Positions 1 through 6,059 of a stretch of DNA of 29,190 nt are shown here, in pieces; position 1 is the first letter of the stretch; each line of letters starts with the position of its first letter. A program made the translations under genes and the position numbers. The notes beneath the pieces are model-generated. The model saw nothing but the letters and a program-made list of their open reading frames with translations, did no database searches and was not told the origin of the DNA. The DNA lies in IMG/VR virus record IMGVR_UViG_3300019758_000022, positions 1 through 29,190 of that record. One strand, 5' to 3'. This stretch comes from a virus.

Positions 1-1
1 G

Positions 2-190
2 CTATTCGTCCCCGATGCTGACAGAGTAGCCAGACCTATGCAACCACAGGCCAACCCGCCACTTTAGAAGATGGACAATCAGGCCTATATACACAATATC
101 GTCCTGTGTTATCGTAACGCCTAAAGATGTTTTCCCAGTGACGCCGTTGTCAAATGAAGCCCCAAAATACTTTAAAAATGTTCCCTTCAT
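2..190 (-). CDS. hypothetical small protein (62 aa)
   Basis: A complete ORF on the minus strand, with its TAG stop at the very edge of the window. A good ribosome binding site (AAAGGGGT) lies about 6 bases before ATG, of the same type used by other early genes here. The protein has a moderately hydrophobic centre (around residues 33-50, VYIGLIVHLLKWRVGLWLH) that could associate with a membrane. I recognise no family. It is divergent from the genes starting at 400, and the two share an intergenic control region. Confidence 0.6.
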   Translation of the reverse strand: MKGTFLKYFGASFDNGVTGKTSLGVTITQDDIVYIGLIVHLLKWRVGLWLHRSGYSVSIGDE

Positions 191-223
191 ATTTTACCCC
201 TTTGTTAGCCTCCAATCTACCAG

Positions 224-253
224 ACTAAACTGAATAATCAACCTAATTGTAAA
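224..253 (-). promoter_or_regulatory. weak candidate promoter for the leftmost minus-strand gene
   Basis: Read on the minus strand, TTTACA (253-248) is followed by an 18-base spacer and TTTAGT (229-224). The -35 overlaps the GTAAACTTTAC palindrome. The -10 matches the consensus at only four of six positions, so this is tentative. Confidence 0.3.
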
Positions 254-277
254 CTTTACGCATCGTGTAATTAATAC
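249..277. promoter_or_regulatory. composite operator-like motif, copy 1
   Basis: GTAAACTTTAC (249-259), an inverted repeat of 5-base arms about a central base, is followed after exactly 9 bases by AATTAATAC (269-277). The same geometry, GTAAACTTTAC-N9-AATTGATAC, recurs at 19859-19887. It lies in the divergent region between the genes at 190 and 400. A phage regulator binding site is the simplest reading; the binding protein is not known. Confidence 0.45.
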
Positions 278-284
278 AAATCTG

Positions 285-313
285 TTGAAAAGCTGAATAT
301 CGTGGAGTAAATT
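285..313 (+). promoter_or_regulatory. promoter for the left early gene cluster
   Basis: TTGAAA (285-290), a 17-base spacer and TAAATT (308-313) form a sigma70-like promoter with predicted start near 320. The -10 hexamer TAAATT is also used by plus-strand promoters at 26258 and 27389. It would transcribe the genes from 400 onward. Confidence 0.55.
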
Positions 314-318
314 AGAGT

Positions 319-343
319 CACATTAATACTAACTATTGATGTG
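319..343. repeat. inverted repeat at the predicted transcript start
   Basis: CACATTAATA (319-328) and TATTGATGTG (334-343) are inverted repeats matching at nine of ten positions around a 5-base spacer. The repeat begins at the predicted +1 of the promoter at 285-313. It could be an operator or a 5-prime hairpin in the leader. Confidence 0.5.
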
Positions 344-399
344 TGTTTTGTGTTCGCCCTGGGAGTGTGTCCTGGGGCTTTCAAATAAGGGGAATAAGA

Positions 400-669
400 A
401 TGAGCTACAGAAAATTAAATGAACAGATTTGCGAAGAAATAGAGAGCAAGCTACAGGACGAGCTAAACTGTGGGGCCATACAGGAAGATTTTATCCACTT
501 GGTCATGGAAGTCATGGGCAGTATTCAGTTCGATGAGATAGCTCACGATTCAGAATACGTTAAGGAGCTTATAGCTGACAGTGTTACGGACTTGGAAGAT
601 GAGCTTAACGGCAAGATTGAAGATTTAGAAGAAGAGCTTGAGAAAATGATCGCTCAAAGCAATAAATAA
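400..669 (+). CDS. hypothetical acidic helical protein (89 aa)
   Basis: The start at 400 is preferred over an in-frame ATG at 343 because AAGGGGAATAAG directly precedes it. The sequence begins MSYRKLNEQICEEIESKL. It is rich in Glu and Asp and probably all helical, with a coiled-coil-like C-terminal third (ELNGKIEDLEEELEKM). No enzyme motif is visible and I do not recognise a family. It is the first gene after the promoter at 285-313, in a run of small genes typical of phage early regions. Confidence 0.75.
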   Translation: MSYRKLNEQICEEIESKLQDELNCGAIQEDFIHLVMEVMGSIQFDEIAHDSEYVKELIADSVTDLEDELNGKIEDLEEELEKMIAQSNK

Positions 670-682
670 ATTAAGGGGAATA

Positions 683-841
683 ATGAGCAAACTAAATTGG
701 GATAAAGTAAAGTGGTTTTATCGGCAGGGTTATAGGGTATACGTCGGTAGAGGTTCGCTTATATGGGGGAGAAAGGGGAGGAGCTTAATCCTTATTGGAG
801 AATTTGAGTACTTCCACAACAGGTGGATTGAAAGGCTATGA
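683..841 (+). CDS. hypothetical small basic protein (52 aa)
   Basis: A short ORF preceded by a near-perfect TTAAGGGGAATA binding site. It begins MSKLNWDKVKWFYRQGYRVY and is rich in aromatic and basic residues, including a GRGSLIWGRKGRS stretch. Its TGA overlaps the next ATG as ATGA. The strong binding site and tight overlap support it as a real gene; function unknown. Confidence 0.65.
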   Translation: MSKLNWDKVKWFYRQGYRVYVGRGSLIWGRKGRSLILIGEFEYFHNRWIERL

Positions 842-1050
842 GATTCTACATTGCCTTAGCTGTATTCTTTGCCTGCCACGCTCTGAGCACTCTATATGCG
901 TCTGAGATGGCCAGAATAAGAGGGCTAGGAAGTGTTTCTTACTGGAAGTATGCCGCTAGCGATCCGTACTACTATGTTATTTATAAGACGAAGTGGGCTA
1001 TGGCTTGCTATTTGAACGGTGAAATACTGATAGATTGCGAGGAACTATGA
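838..1050 (+). CDS. small membrane or exported protein (70 aa)
   Basis: Starts at an ATGA overlap with the preceding gene and ends in another ATGA overlap. Residues 1-22 (MRFYIALAVFFACHALSTLY) form a hydrophobic segment after a single Arg, fitting a signal anchor or signal peptide. The rest is Tyr- and Trp-rich with Cys57 and Cys67. Function is not recognised. Confidence 0.6.
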   Translation: MRFYIALAVFFACHALSTLYASEMARIRGLGSVSYWKYAASDPYYYVIYKTKWAMACYLNGEILIDCEEL

Positions 1051-1208
1051 GAAGATTTTACTTGTTTGCCACGACTACGTGCATGGCTTCTACTGTCATT
1101 TTGGCAGGAATGATAGCTCTTGACGCCAGCAGTTCGGCAAAAATCATACTTGTGGCGCTAAATGCCGCGGGGTATCTTTATTTCGGGAAAAAGTACAATG
1201 AGCTATAA
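1047..1208 (+). CDS. small membrane protein (53 aa)
   Basis: Begins MRRFYLFATTTCMASTVILA at an ATGA junction. Two hydrophobic stretches are visible, residues 5-25 and 33-46 (IILVALNAAGYLYF), after a basic N-terminus, so a one- or two-pass inner-membrane protein is likely. It ends in KKYNEL and overlaps the HNH gene by 11 bases. No family recognised; coupling to its neighbours is the main support. Confidence 0.55.
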   Translation: MRRFYLFATTTCMASTVILAGMIALDASSSAKIILVALNAAGYLYFGKKYNEL

Positions 1209-1455
1209 AACACAAGGACGCTGCATTATCTGCAACAAGCAAGGCGCGGACCTCCACCACATTTACAGCCGTAAAGCTCACCCTGACAAGAAAGAAGAGG
1301 CTTATAATCTGTGCCCCTTGTGTCGATCTTGCCATCAGTCTATTCATTCGATTGGCCGCTCAACTTTCGCCAAAAAGCACGTTTCCTTCTACCTTTGGCT
1401 GTGTCGCAACGGATGGAAGCTATGCAATTTGTCGGGCAAGTGGTATCATGATTAA
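1198..1455 (+). CDS. small HNH endonuclease (85 aa)
   Basis: The protein has the compact HNH layout: a zinc-binding CIIC (C9, C12), LHHI (H20, H21), Asn37, then CPLCRSCH (C39, C42, C45, H46) and H50. The two Cys pairs probably hold a structural zinc, and H21/N37/H46 would be the catalytic trio. Start 1198 is favoured over 1162 because GGGAAA precedes it and the longer form would lie deep inside the upstream gene. Small HNH proteins beside head genes often aid terminase-driven packaging in cos phages; that role is inferred from family knowledge, since no terminase is seen here. Confidence 0.8.
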   Translation: MSYKTQGRCIICNKQGADLHHIYSRKAHPDKKEEAYNLCPLCRSCHQSIHSIGRSTFAKKHVSFYLWLCRNGWKLCNLSGKWYHD

Positions 1456-1508
1456 GCAGAGTAAGGCGCGGAAATAGGAGCTAAGGCTTCCCGCGGTTCT
1501 GCATTATA

Positions 1509-1567
1509 GAAGGCACCCTACCTACATTCAGTTATCTTACCATGACCGAGTAGGCGGGGCTTCTTTT
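1509..1567 (+). terminator. possible weak terminator in a 160-base non-coding stretch
   Basis: The 1456-1616 interval has no convincing gene. GAAG...CTAC (1509-1521) can pair with GTAG...CTTC (1550-1563), followed by TTTT. The stem is interrupted by mismatches and the loop is long. A second imperfect hairpin, GCGGAA with TTCCCGC, lies near 1468-1494. It may end the HNH transcript or be a packaging or regulatory site; I found no tRNA pattern in it. Confidence 0.25.
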
Positions 1568-1582
1568 AACTTCTTACATCGA

Positions 1583-1610
1583 TTGACGCTCTGCTATTAT
1601 CTGCTACCAT
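1583..1610 (+). promoter_or_regulatory. promoter for the HTH gene
   Basis: TTGACG (1583-1588), a 16-base spacer and TACCAT (1605-1610). The predicted start of transcription is about 1617, which is the first base of the ATG of the next gene. The -35 matches at five of six positions and the -10 at four of six. Confidence 0.45.
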
Positions 1611-1616
1611 TTATGT

Positions 1617-1952
1617 ATGAGCACTCTGTCTAATTGGCTATTAACTGATGGATACACTATCGAAAACCCCGCCGATATTTATTATCAGAAGAATTTCACG
1701 CTCGAAATAAAGCCTACCTCGGAGCCCAAAGCTCCATTACATACTGAGACACTATCCCTTGAAATTAAGTTAGATCCCAACGCTGTTAGAATTAACTGCG
1801 AATCACTGCCCGATCGTATTCTCGACGGGCTCATCGAAACAATGCGCTCGATAGGCTGGACTAATGCCGCAATGTCGAGAGCTTTAAATATATCAGCAAG
1901 AACTATCTACACTAGAATACAGAAAATTGACGCTAAGAAAGTATTAGAATAG
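1617..1952 (+). CDS. Fis-type helix-turn-helix regulator (111 aa)
   Basis: The C-terminal 45 residues resemble the DNA-binding helices of Fis and NtrC-class proteins: LIETMRSIGWTNAAMSRAL, then ISARTIYTRIQKI as recognition helix. The N-terminal 65 residues are not recognised and contain no AAA+ module. The ORF has no visible ribosome binding site, and its ATG falls at the predicted +1. It stands alone just before the portal gene, so a transcriptional activator of the virion operon is the favoured role. A small terminase subunit is the alternative given the position, although those usually carry the HTH near the N-terminus. Confidence 0.7.
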   Translation: MSTLSNWLLTDGYTIENPADIYYQKNFTLEIKPTSEPKAPLHTETLSLEIKLDPNAVRINCESLPDRILDGLIETMRSIGWTNAAMSRALNISARTIYTRIQKIDAKKVLE

Positions 1953-1955
1953 TAT
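1927..1955 (+). promoter_or_regulatory. candidate promoter for the virion operon
   Basis: TTGACG (1927-1932), a 17-base spacer and TAGTAT (1950-1955), inside the 3-prime end of the HTH gene. The predicted start near 1962 leads into the portal gene at 1989. It shares TTGACG with the promoter at 1583. Confidence 0.4.
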
Positions 1956-1965
1956 TAATCTAACT

Positions 1966-1976
1966 GTAAACTTTTC
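1966..1976. promoter_or_regulatory. operator-like motif, imperfect copy
   Basis: GTAAACTTTTC differs by one base from the palindrome GTAAACTTTAC seen at 249 and 19859. It lies just downstream of the predicted start for the virion operon and 12 bases before the portal ATG, where bound protein could block transcription or initiation. Confidence 0.35.
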
Positions 1977-1988
1977 AACAGGTAAAAC

Positions 1989-3374
1989 ATGGCATTAATT
2001 AATAAAATCCCCGCTATTTTAAAGTATATCGAGAAGCATCAAAAGAAGCTTGATGATAACCAAATTATATTCAATATCCTAGAGGGTGACGTTTTAACTC
2101 AGGTTTATAACGCAATCGACCAGCAATTGTCAGGGTCATCGGCTCAAGTTTCTAAGCAGAGAGCGGTTCCTATTAATATCCTGAGGAAAGTAGTTGATAA
2201 ACAAACCTCAATTTATGCAGAGAGCCCAGAGAGAACTACAGATCTACCAAAAGACCTTGAGCTAATGGAGAGCTACGAGCAATCTCTCGATATTAACGAC
2301 CAATTCAACACTGTAAACGAGTCTTTTAACGCATATAAGTACGGCGTAGAAGAGATTTACTACGAAGAATCGACCAAAGAGGTCAAGACTAGGACAGTAG
2401 CAACAAATCTATTCCTCCCATACGGTGACGATCTAAATAATCCCCTTAAAGTAACTGAGATGATTAAAATCATGGGATCGTATCGTAAAACAGTAGGCGC
2501 AGCAGTTAAAAACGCGGCTATTTACCACATTTATTCGGACGATGAGTTCATTATCATCGATGAGGACGGGTCAGTTTTATACGACCAGATGGCAGAATAT
2601 GGCATCGATGACGGTGTCAATCCTTATGGGGTGATCCCTTTTAGCTACGTATCGCGCTCTAAGTACTTATTGGTTCCGTTGACTGATACAGACCAAATTG
2701 CAATGTCGATTTTGGTTCCGTTGCTTATGACCGAGCTGAATTATGGAATGACCTTCCTATGCAACCCTATCATTTATGGGGTCGATGTAGACGTAAAGAA
2801 TCTACAGGTCGCGCCAAATACCTTCTGGTCTGTTTCAAGTGATGGGTCAAGCGAAAACAAGGGCGAGCTTAAAGTCCTACAGCCGAATATGAATATACCA
2901 AACCAGTCTAACTGGATTATGGAGCAAACCGCTGTTTGGCTCGAGACTAAGAATATCAAGGCAAATCACCTTGTTAATGTTAATGGGAGCGAGTCTATTT
3001 CAAGTGGTATCGCTCTTATTATTAGAGAAATGGACACAACAGAAGATAAGAGAAAGCAAACTAAATACTTTCAGACTTTCGAGTCTGATTTCTGGCGTAG
3101 ACTGGCAAAGATTCACAACTACCTAGCTGCATCATCTATGCTGAAAGACAACACTAAGTTTTCAGATGATTTTGACGTAAGGGTATCGTTCAATGTTAAT
3201 CAGGTTATCGAGACAACAGAAGCGGTATGGACTAGAGTAAACGCGGCTTACGCTGCTGGTACTATCTCAAAAGAAAGAGCCTTGATGGAGCTTTACCCAG
3301 AGTGGTCAGAGGAGCAGCTGGAAGAGGAGTTGGCGAGGAATACAATCACATTACCTACTGTTAGCGAGGAATAA
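1989..3374 (+). CDS. portal protein (461 aa)
   Basis: The dodecameric portal forms the DNA gateway and packaging motor docking site at one capsid vertex. Length, an acidic C-terminus, first place in the head module and the order portal-scaffold-capsid all fit. Typical portal stretches are visible: an N-terminal helical segment with VDKQTSIYAESPE, a mid-region AISTELN-like MSILVPLLMTELNYGM, and a clip/stem region with IIREMDTTEDKRKQTKYFQTF followed by DFWRRLAKIHNYL. It best resembles SPP1/P22-group portals by eye. Start supported by CAGGTAAAAC before ATG; the stop overlaps the next start as TAATG. Confidence 0.82.
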   Translation: MALINKIPAILKYIEKHQKKLDDNQIIFNILEGDVLTQVYNAIDQQLSGSSAQVSKQRAVPINILRKVVDKQTSIYAESPERTTDLPKDLELMESYEQSLDINDQFNTVNESFNAYKYGVEEIYYEESTKEVKTRTVATNLFLPYGDDLNNPLKVTEMIKIMGSYRKTVGAAVKNAAIYHIYSDDEFIIIDEDGSVLYDQMAEYGIDDGVNPYGVIPFSYVSRSKYLLVPLTDTDQIAMSILVPLLMTELNYGMTFLCNPIIYGVDVDVKNLQVAPNTFWSVSSDGSSENKGELKVLQPNMNIPNQSNWIMEQTAVWLETKNIKANHLVNVNGSESISSGIALIIREMDTTEDKRKQTKYFQTFESDFWRRLAKIHNYLAASSMLKDNTKFSDDFDVRVSFNVNQVIETTEAVWTRVNAAYAAGTISKERALMELYPEWSEEQLEEELARNTITLPTVSEE

Positions 3375-3865
3375 TGGCGAAGTATGCCTATAAGATCCTA
3401 TTAAAAGACCTTTTAGAGGATGGCGAGAAGATTAAGCCATCTGACAAGGCAAAGGTTACTAAGCTCATAGGCGCAAGAGCTATCGAGCTAATGAAAAAGG
3501 ATATGGACAGGTACAGGTCGCCTGTTACTGGTACGCCGTTTAAGGCCCTCAAGGATAAAGACTACCAAAAGATTAAAGGCACAACTAAATCTAACTTAAA
3601 GCTATCTGGCTCACTACAGGAAGGCATAGAACATAGTTCTACTACTCAGAGTGCAACAATCTCTATAAATGAAGATAACAGCTTGAAAGCCGAGAACCAT
3701 TTAAAGACTTATCAGAGCGGTAACGAAATAGCTAAAGCGGCAGAGTCAAAGACAGGCGTTAGGCAAAGGAAGTTTTTCCCTACTGGAAACGAGAAGCTTA
3801 GAAAGGGGATTATGAAAGAGCTTAGAGCGATAGTTGAGGGGTTTGTGGACAATGGCGACGATTAA
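3374..3865 (+). CDS. phage virion morphogenesis / gp10-like protein, paralogue 1 (163 aa)
   Basis: Features of the HK97 gp10 / Mu gpG-like family are present: a Lys-rich N-terminal helix, then RSPVTGTPFKALKDKDYQKI, a LKLSGSL turn, a beta stretch (TISINEDNS) and the closing RKFFPTGNEKLRKGI. Such proteins act in head-tail or tail completion. It starts on the TAATG of the portal gene. The following gene encodes a protein with the same motif order, so the two look like diverged duplicates. Placement directly after the portal rather than among the neck genes is unusual. Confidence 0.6.
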   Translation: MAKYAYKILLKDLLEDGEKIKPSDKAKVTKLIGARAIELMKKDMDRYRSPVTGTPFKALKDKDYQKIKGTTKSNLKLSGSLQEGIEHSSTTQSATISINEDNSLKAENHLKTYQSGNEIAKAAESKTGVRQRKFFPTGNEKLRKGIMKELRAIVEGFVDNGDD

Positions 3866-4310
3866 GCCAAACGAGCTTTCAAAGTACCTGAAAAATAGAG
3901 TCAATGACGCTAATAAAAAGACGTTTAAGAAGTGGCAGACTAGGGCAAAGAAAGAAATTAAAGTTGAAATGCTCGAATATATAAGCAAAGGCAAGTCGCC
4001 AGTAGAGGGCGAGGGGAATTATGAGAAGTATTCCGACTCATATAAGAAGCAGATTAGAAAAAGCCTATCTAAGAAGTATGGCAAAAAAATAAGGCCCGTA
4101 AATTTAAAGCTCACTGGGGCAATGTTGAAAAGCTTAAAAAGTCGTGCAACAATTAAGGGAATTAGCGTGTGGTTTAGCTCAAAGATAGCCAAATATCACA
4201 ACGGAGATGGGAGAGTGCGCAGGGCATTACTTCCAAGGGATAACGAGAGATTTAATCGGCCTATCAGAAATAAGTTAGCCGATATTTATATCAAACTATT
4301 CAAACTTTAA
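3852..4310 (+). CDS. phage virion morphogenesis / gp10-like protein, paralogue 2 (152 aa)
   Basis: The motif order of the preceding protein is repeated: GKSPVEGEGNYEKYSDSYKK, NLKLTGAMLKSL, a beta stretch, KYHNGDGRVRRALLPRDNER and a C-terminal helix. Start 3852 is chosen over 3834 because GAGGGG sits 10 bases upstream; it overlaps the previous gene by 14 bases. The protein is very basic (many Lys and Arg). Likely a connector or completion protein, but the exact role is inferred from the family alone. Confidence 0.6.
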   Translation: MATIKPNELSKYLKNRVNDANKKTFKKWQTRAKKEIKVEMLEYISKGKSPVEGEGNYEKYSDSYKKQIRKSLSKKYGKKIRPVNLKLTGAMLKSLKSRATIKGISVWFSSKIAKYHNGDGRVRRALLPRDNERFNRPIRNKLADIYIKLFKL

Positions 4311-4322
4311 GGAGTTTAAAAA

Positions 4323-4913
4323 ATGAGTGGAGCAACAACTGACGGTAGTACCGTTGACAGTAACGCTAGTGGCGAAGCTGGGGCAGCTAAAGACTCTGTG
4401 TCTTATGATTCTTATTCAAAATTACTCAACCAGCGTAAAGCCGACAAGCTCAAAGCCGAGGCACTAGAAGCAAAGCTCAAGGAATTAGAGCAGGGTATCG
4501 CTTCTAAGCAAGAGGAAGAGCTAAAAGAGCAAAACAAGTTCAAAGAGCTTTACGAGAAGAGCGTAAAAGAAAAGGAAGAATTGTCGCAGAAGTTCATGGG
4601 CTTGAATGAATCGATTGTCAGAGCCGAGAAGATTCATGCTTTTGAACAAGCAGCAGGTGCGCAACTCAAGCACGAGGCCTTCTATAGTCACATTAACCTA
4701 GATGGAATCCAGAGAGATGAGTCGGGCGATATTGACATTGATAGCCTGAATACCGTTGTAGGTGAATTTAAAAACACTTTCGGCGAATCTTTATTTAATA
4801 TTAATACTGCCAAGACTCTACCTAGTGGATCGCCTAAGGGAGTAGCAACTAAAGGACTAGATGACCTAACTGCTGCTGAAATCAAAGCGAAACTCTTAGA
4901 GCTTGGCCAATAA
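4323..4913 (+). CDS. capsid scaffolding protein (196 aa)
   Basis: Located immediately before the major capsid gene, where scaffolds of the gp20/Gp7 type usually lie. Residues 40-100 are charged heptad-rich coiled coil (KLKAEALEAKLKELEQ onward). The C-terminus LDDLTAAEIKAKLLELGQ is a short amphipathic helix of the kind that contacts coat protein. The N-terminus is a low-complexity Ser/Gly/Ala segment. AAGGAG precedes ATG. Scaffolds drive procapsid assembly and are later lost or cleaved; no protease gene is visible nearby. Confidence 0.75.
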   Translation: MSGATTDGSTVDSNASGEAGAAKDSVSYDSYSKLLNQRKADKLKAEALEAKLKELEQGIASKQEEELKEQNKFKELYEKSVKEKEELSQKFMGLNESIVRAEKIHAFEQAAGAQLKHEAFYSHINLDGIQRDESGDIDIDSLNTVVGEFKNTFGESLFNINTAKTLPSGSPKGVATKGLDDLTAAEIKAKLLELGQ

Positions 4914-4925
4914 AGCGAGGAAATT

Positions 4926-5768
4926 ATGGCCGCTAACAATCTTACAAACACAAAAGCAGAGCTAATCAGCTCACTAGTGCAAAAAGAGCTTTTAAACTCT
5001 GCACTTCTTACTAACTTTATGACTGACCTCTCTTCTATGGCGATGAAAGGGTACAGCTCAATCTCTATCCCTAAGCTTACTGGTTTTACAGTAGGTGACA
5101 GAGCTTTTGGTGCTGAAGGTGCTGACAATGCTGCTCTAGTTGACAGCAAAGACACAATCAACCTCGATCAAAACAAGATCGTAAAGTGGAACTATGACTC
5201 ACACGATGCAATGCAATCAAGCATCAACTACCAGACAATGGCCGCTGAAAGAGCTGCTTCTGCTCACGGTAGAGCGCTTAACTCTGCAATCGTTACTCTT
5301 TGGGACACAATCGCAGGTCTTGACCTAGCTTCTGTTGCCGACATTACTGTTGATAACATTCTTACAATGCGTAAGAATATGCTAGACAACAACGCTGATA
5401 TGTCTAAGGTTGCTCTTATCGTTGCAACTGACCAAGAGAAAGCTATTCTTAGCCTTCCTGAGTTCTCTGAGTACCAATACAGAGGCGACGGTGCTGCTCC
5501 TGTTACAACTGGCGTTATTGGTCGCGTATATGGGATTCCTGTATATGTTAATACAGCTGTTGCTGATGGACAGGCGTTCATGGTTGAAACAACTGGTTCA
5601 GCTATTGCTTTCCAATCAACTGCTAAGTATGCAGAGCAAGACAACCTAGACTACGGTACAGGCGGGAAGAAAGCCGTTGTAGATGCTGTTTACGGTCTAG
5701 GCGGATTACAAATCGCTGAAGGAACTGCTGCCGCTGGTAAGTCTCCTTTCGTATGTAAGTTAGCTTAA
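4926..5768 (+). CDS. major capsid protein, HK97-fold (280 aa)
   Basis: Follows the scaffold and precedes a TTCG-loop terminator. The pattern fits an HK97-type coat: N-terminal helix (AELISSLVQKELLNSALLTNF), E-loop-like GFTVGDRAFGAEGADN, long spine helix (YQTMAAERAASAHGRALN), P-domain SKVALIVATDQEKAILSL and the closing GRVYGIPVYVNTAVADGQAF with a beta strand AIAFQSTAKYAEQDN. Its codon use is more regular than that of neighbours, consistent with high expression. GAGGAAATT precedes the ATG. Confidence 0.85.
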   Translation: MAANNLTNTKAELISSLVQKELLNSALLTNFMTDLSSMAMKGYSSISIPKLTGFTVGDRAFGAEGADNAALVDSKDTINLDQNKIVKWNYDSHDAMQSSINYQTMAAERAASAHGRALNSAIVTLWDTIAGLDLASVADITVDNILTMRKNMLDNNADMSKVALIVATDQEKAILSLPEFSEYQYRGDGAAPVTTGVIGRVYGIPVYVNTAVADGQAFMVETTGSAIAFQSTAKYAEQDNLDYGTGGKKAVVDAVYGLGGLQIAEGTAAAGKSPFVCKLA

Positions 5769-5776
5769 TTTTATAG

Positions 5777-5800
5777 CGGGGGCTTCGGCCCTCGTTTTTT
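5777..5800 (+). terminator. terminator after the capsid gene
   Basis: CGGGGGC TTCG GCCCTCG forms a 7-base-pair stem (one G-T pair) with a stable TTCG loop, followed by six T. Related hairpins follow the tail tube gene and the gene at 20030. As the downstream gene has no obvious promoter, this is probably a partial terminator that sets high capsid mRNA levels. Confidence 0.85.
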
Positions 5801-5816
5801 CATTTAAAGGTGTATC

Positions 5817-6059
5817 ATGTCAACAAGCGCGTTCAATAATACTATTCCAACATTTATCAAAGCAAAGACAGCAACAGAGCTGCGCAACATGATGATAAAA
5901 CTAAACACCGACAACAGCACAAATTACAGCTTCTACAGTATTTATTCAGATGGAAAGCACCATTATGCGTGGTATTGGGTACGCCAAAGCGACCTAGTTA
6001 ACGCACTTATAAGCCAAGAAAAAGAAGAAAAACCTACAGCAAAAAAGGTTAAATTATAA
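5817..6059 (+). CDS. hypothetical protein after the capsid gene (80 aa)
   Basis: Preceded by AAAGGTG and ending on a stop that touches the next start. It is rich in Asn, Ser, Thr and Tyr (NTDNSTNYSFYSIYSDGKHHYAW) and ends in a basic Lys-rich tail. Not recognised. Position between the capsid and large structural genes suggests a virion or head-decoration role, by context only. Confidence 0.65.
   Translation: MSTSAFNNTIPTFIKAKTATELRNMMIKLNTDNSTNYSFYSIYSDGKHHYAWYWVRQSDLVNALISQEKEEKPTAKKVKL

Noticed and set aside
1456-1582. tRNA or tRNA-like element
   Set aside because: A GGTTC-like run occurs near 1495, but no acceptor, anticodon or T-arm pairing could be built.
4688-5161. 157-codon minus-strand ORF across scaffold and capsid genes
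   Set aside because: Lies antisense to two well-supported structural genes, has no ribosome binding site and a Ser/Ala/Leu-rich composition typical of a shadow frame.
5410-5649. Hydrophobic 79-codon ORF in another frame of the capsid gene
   Set aside because: Leucine-rich sequence arises from reading the capsid codons out of frame; no start signal.
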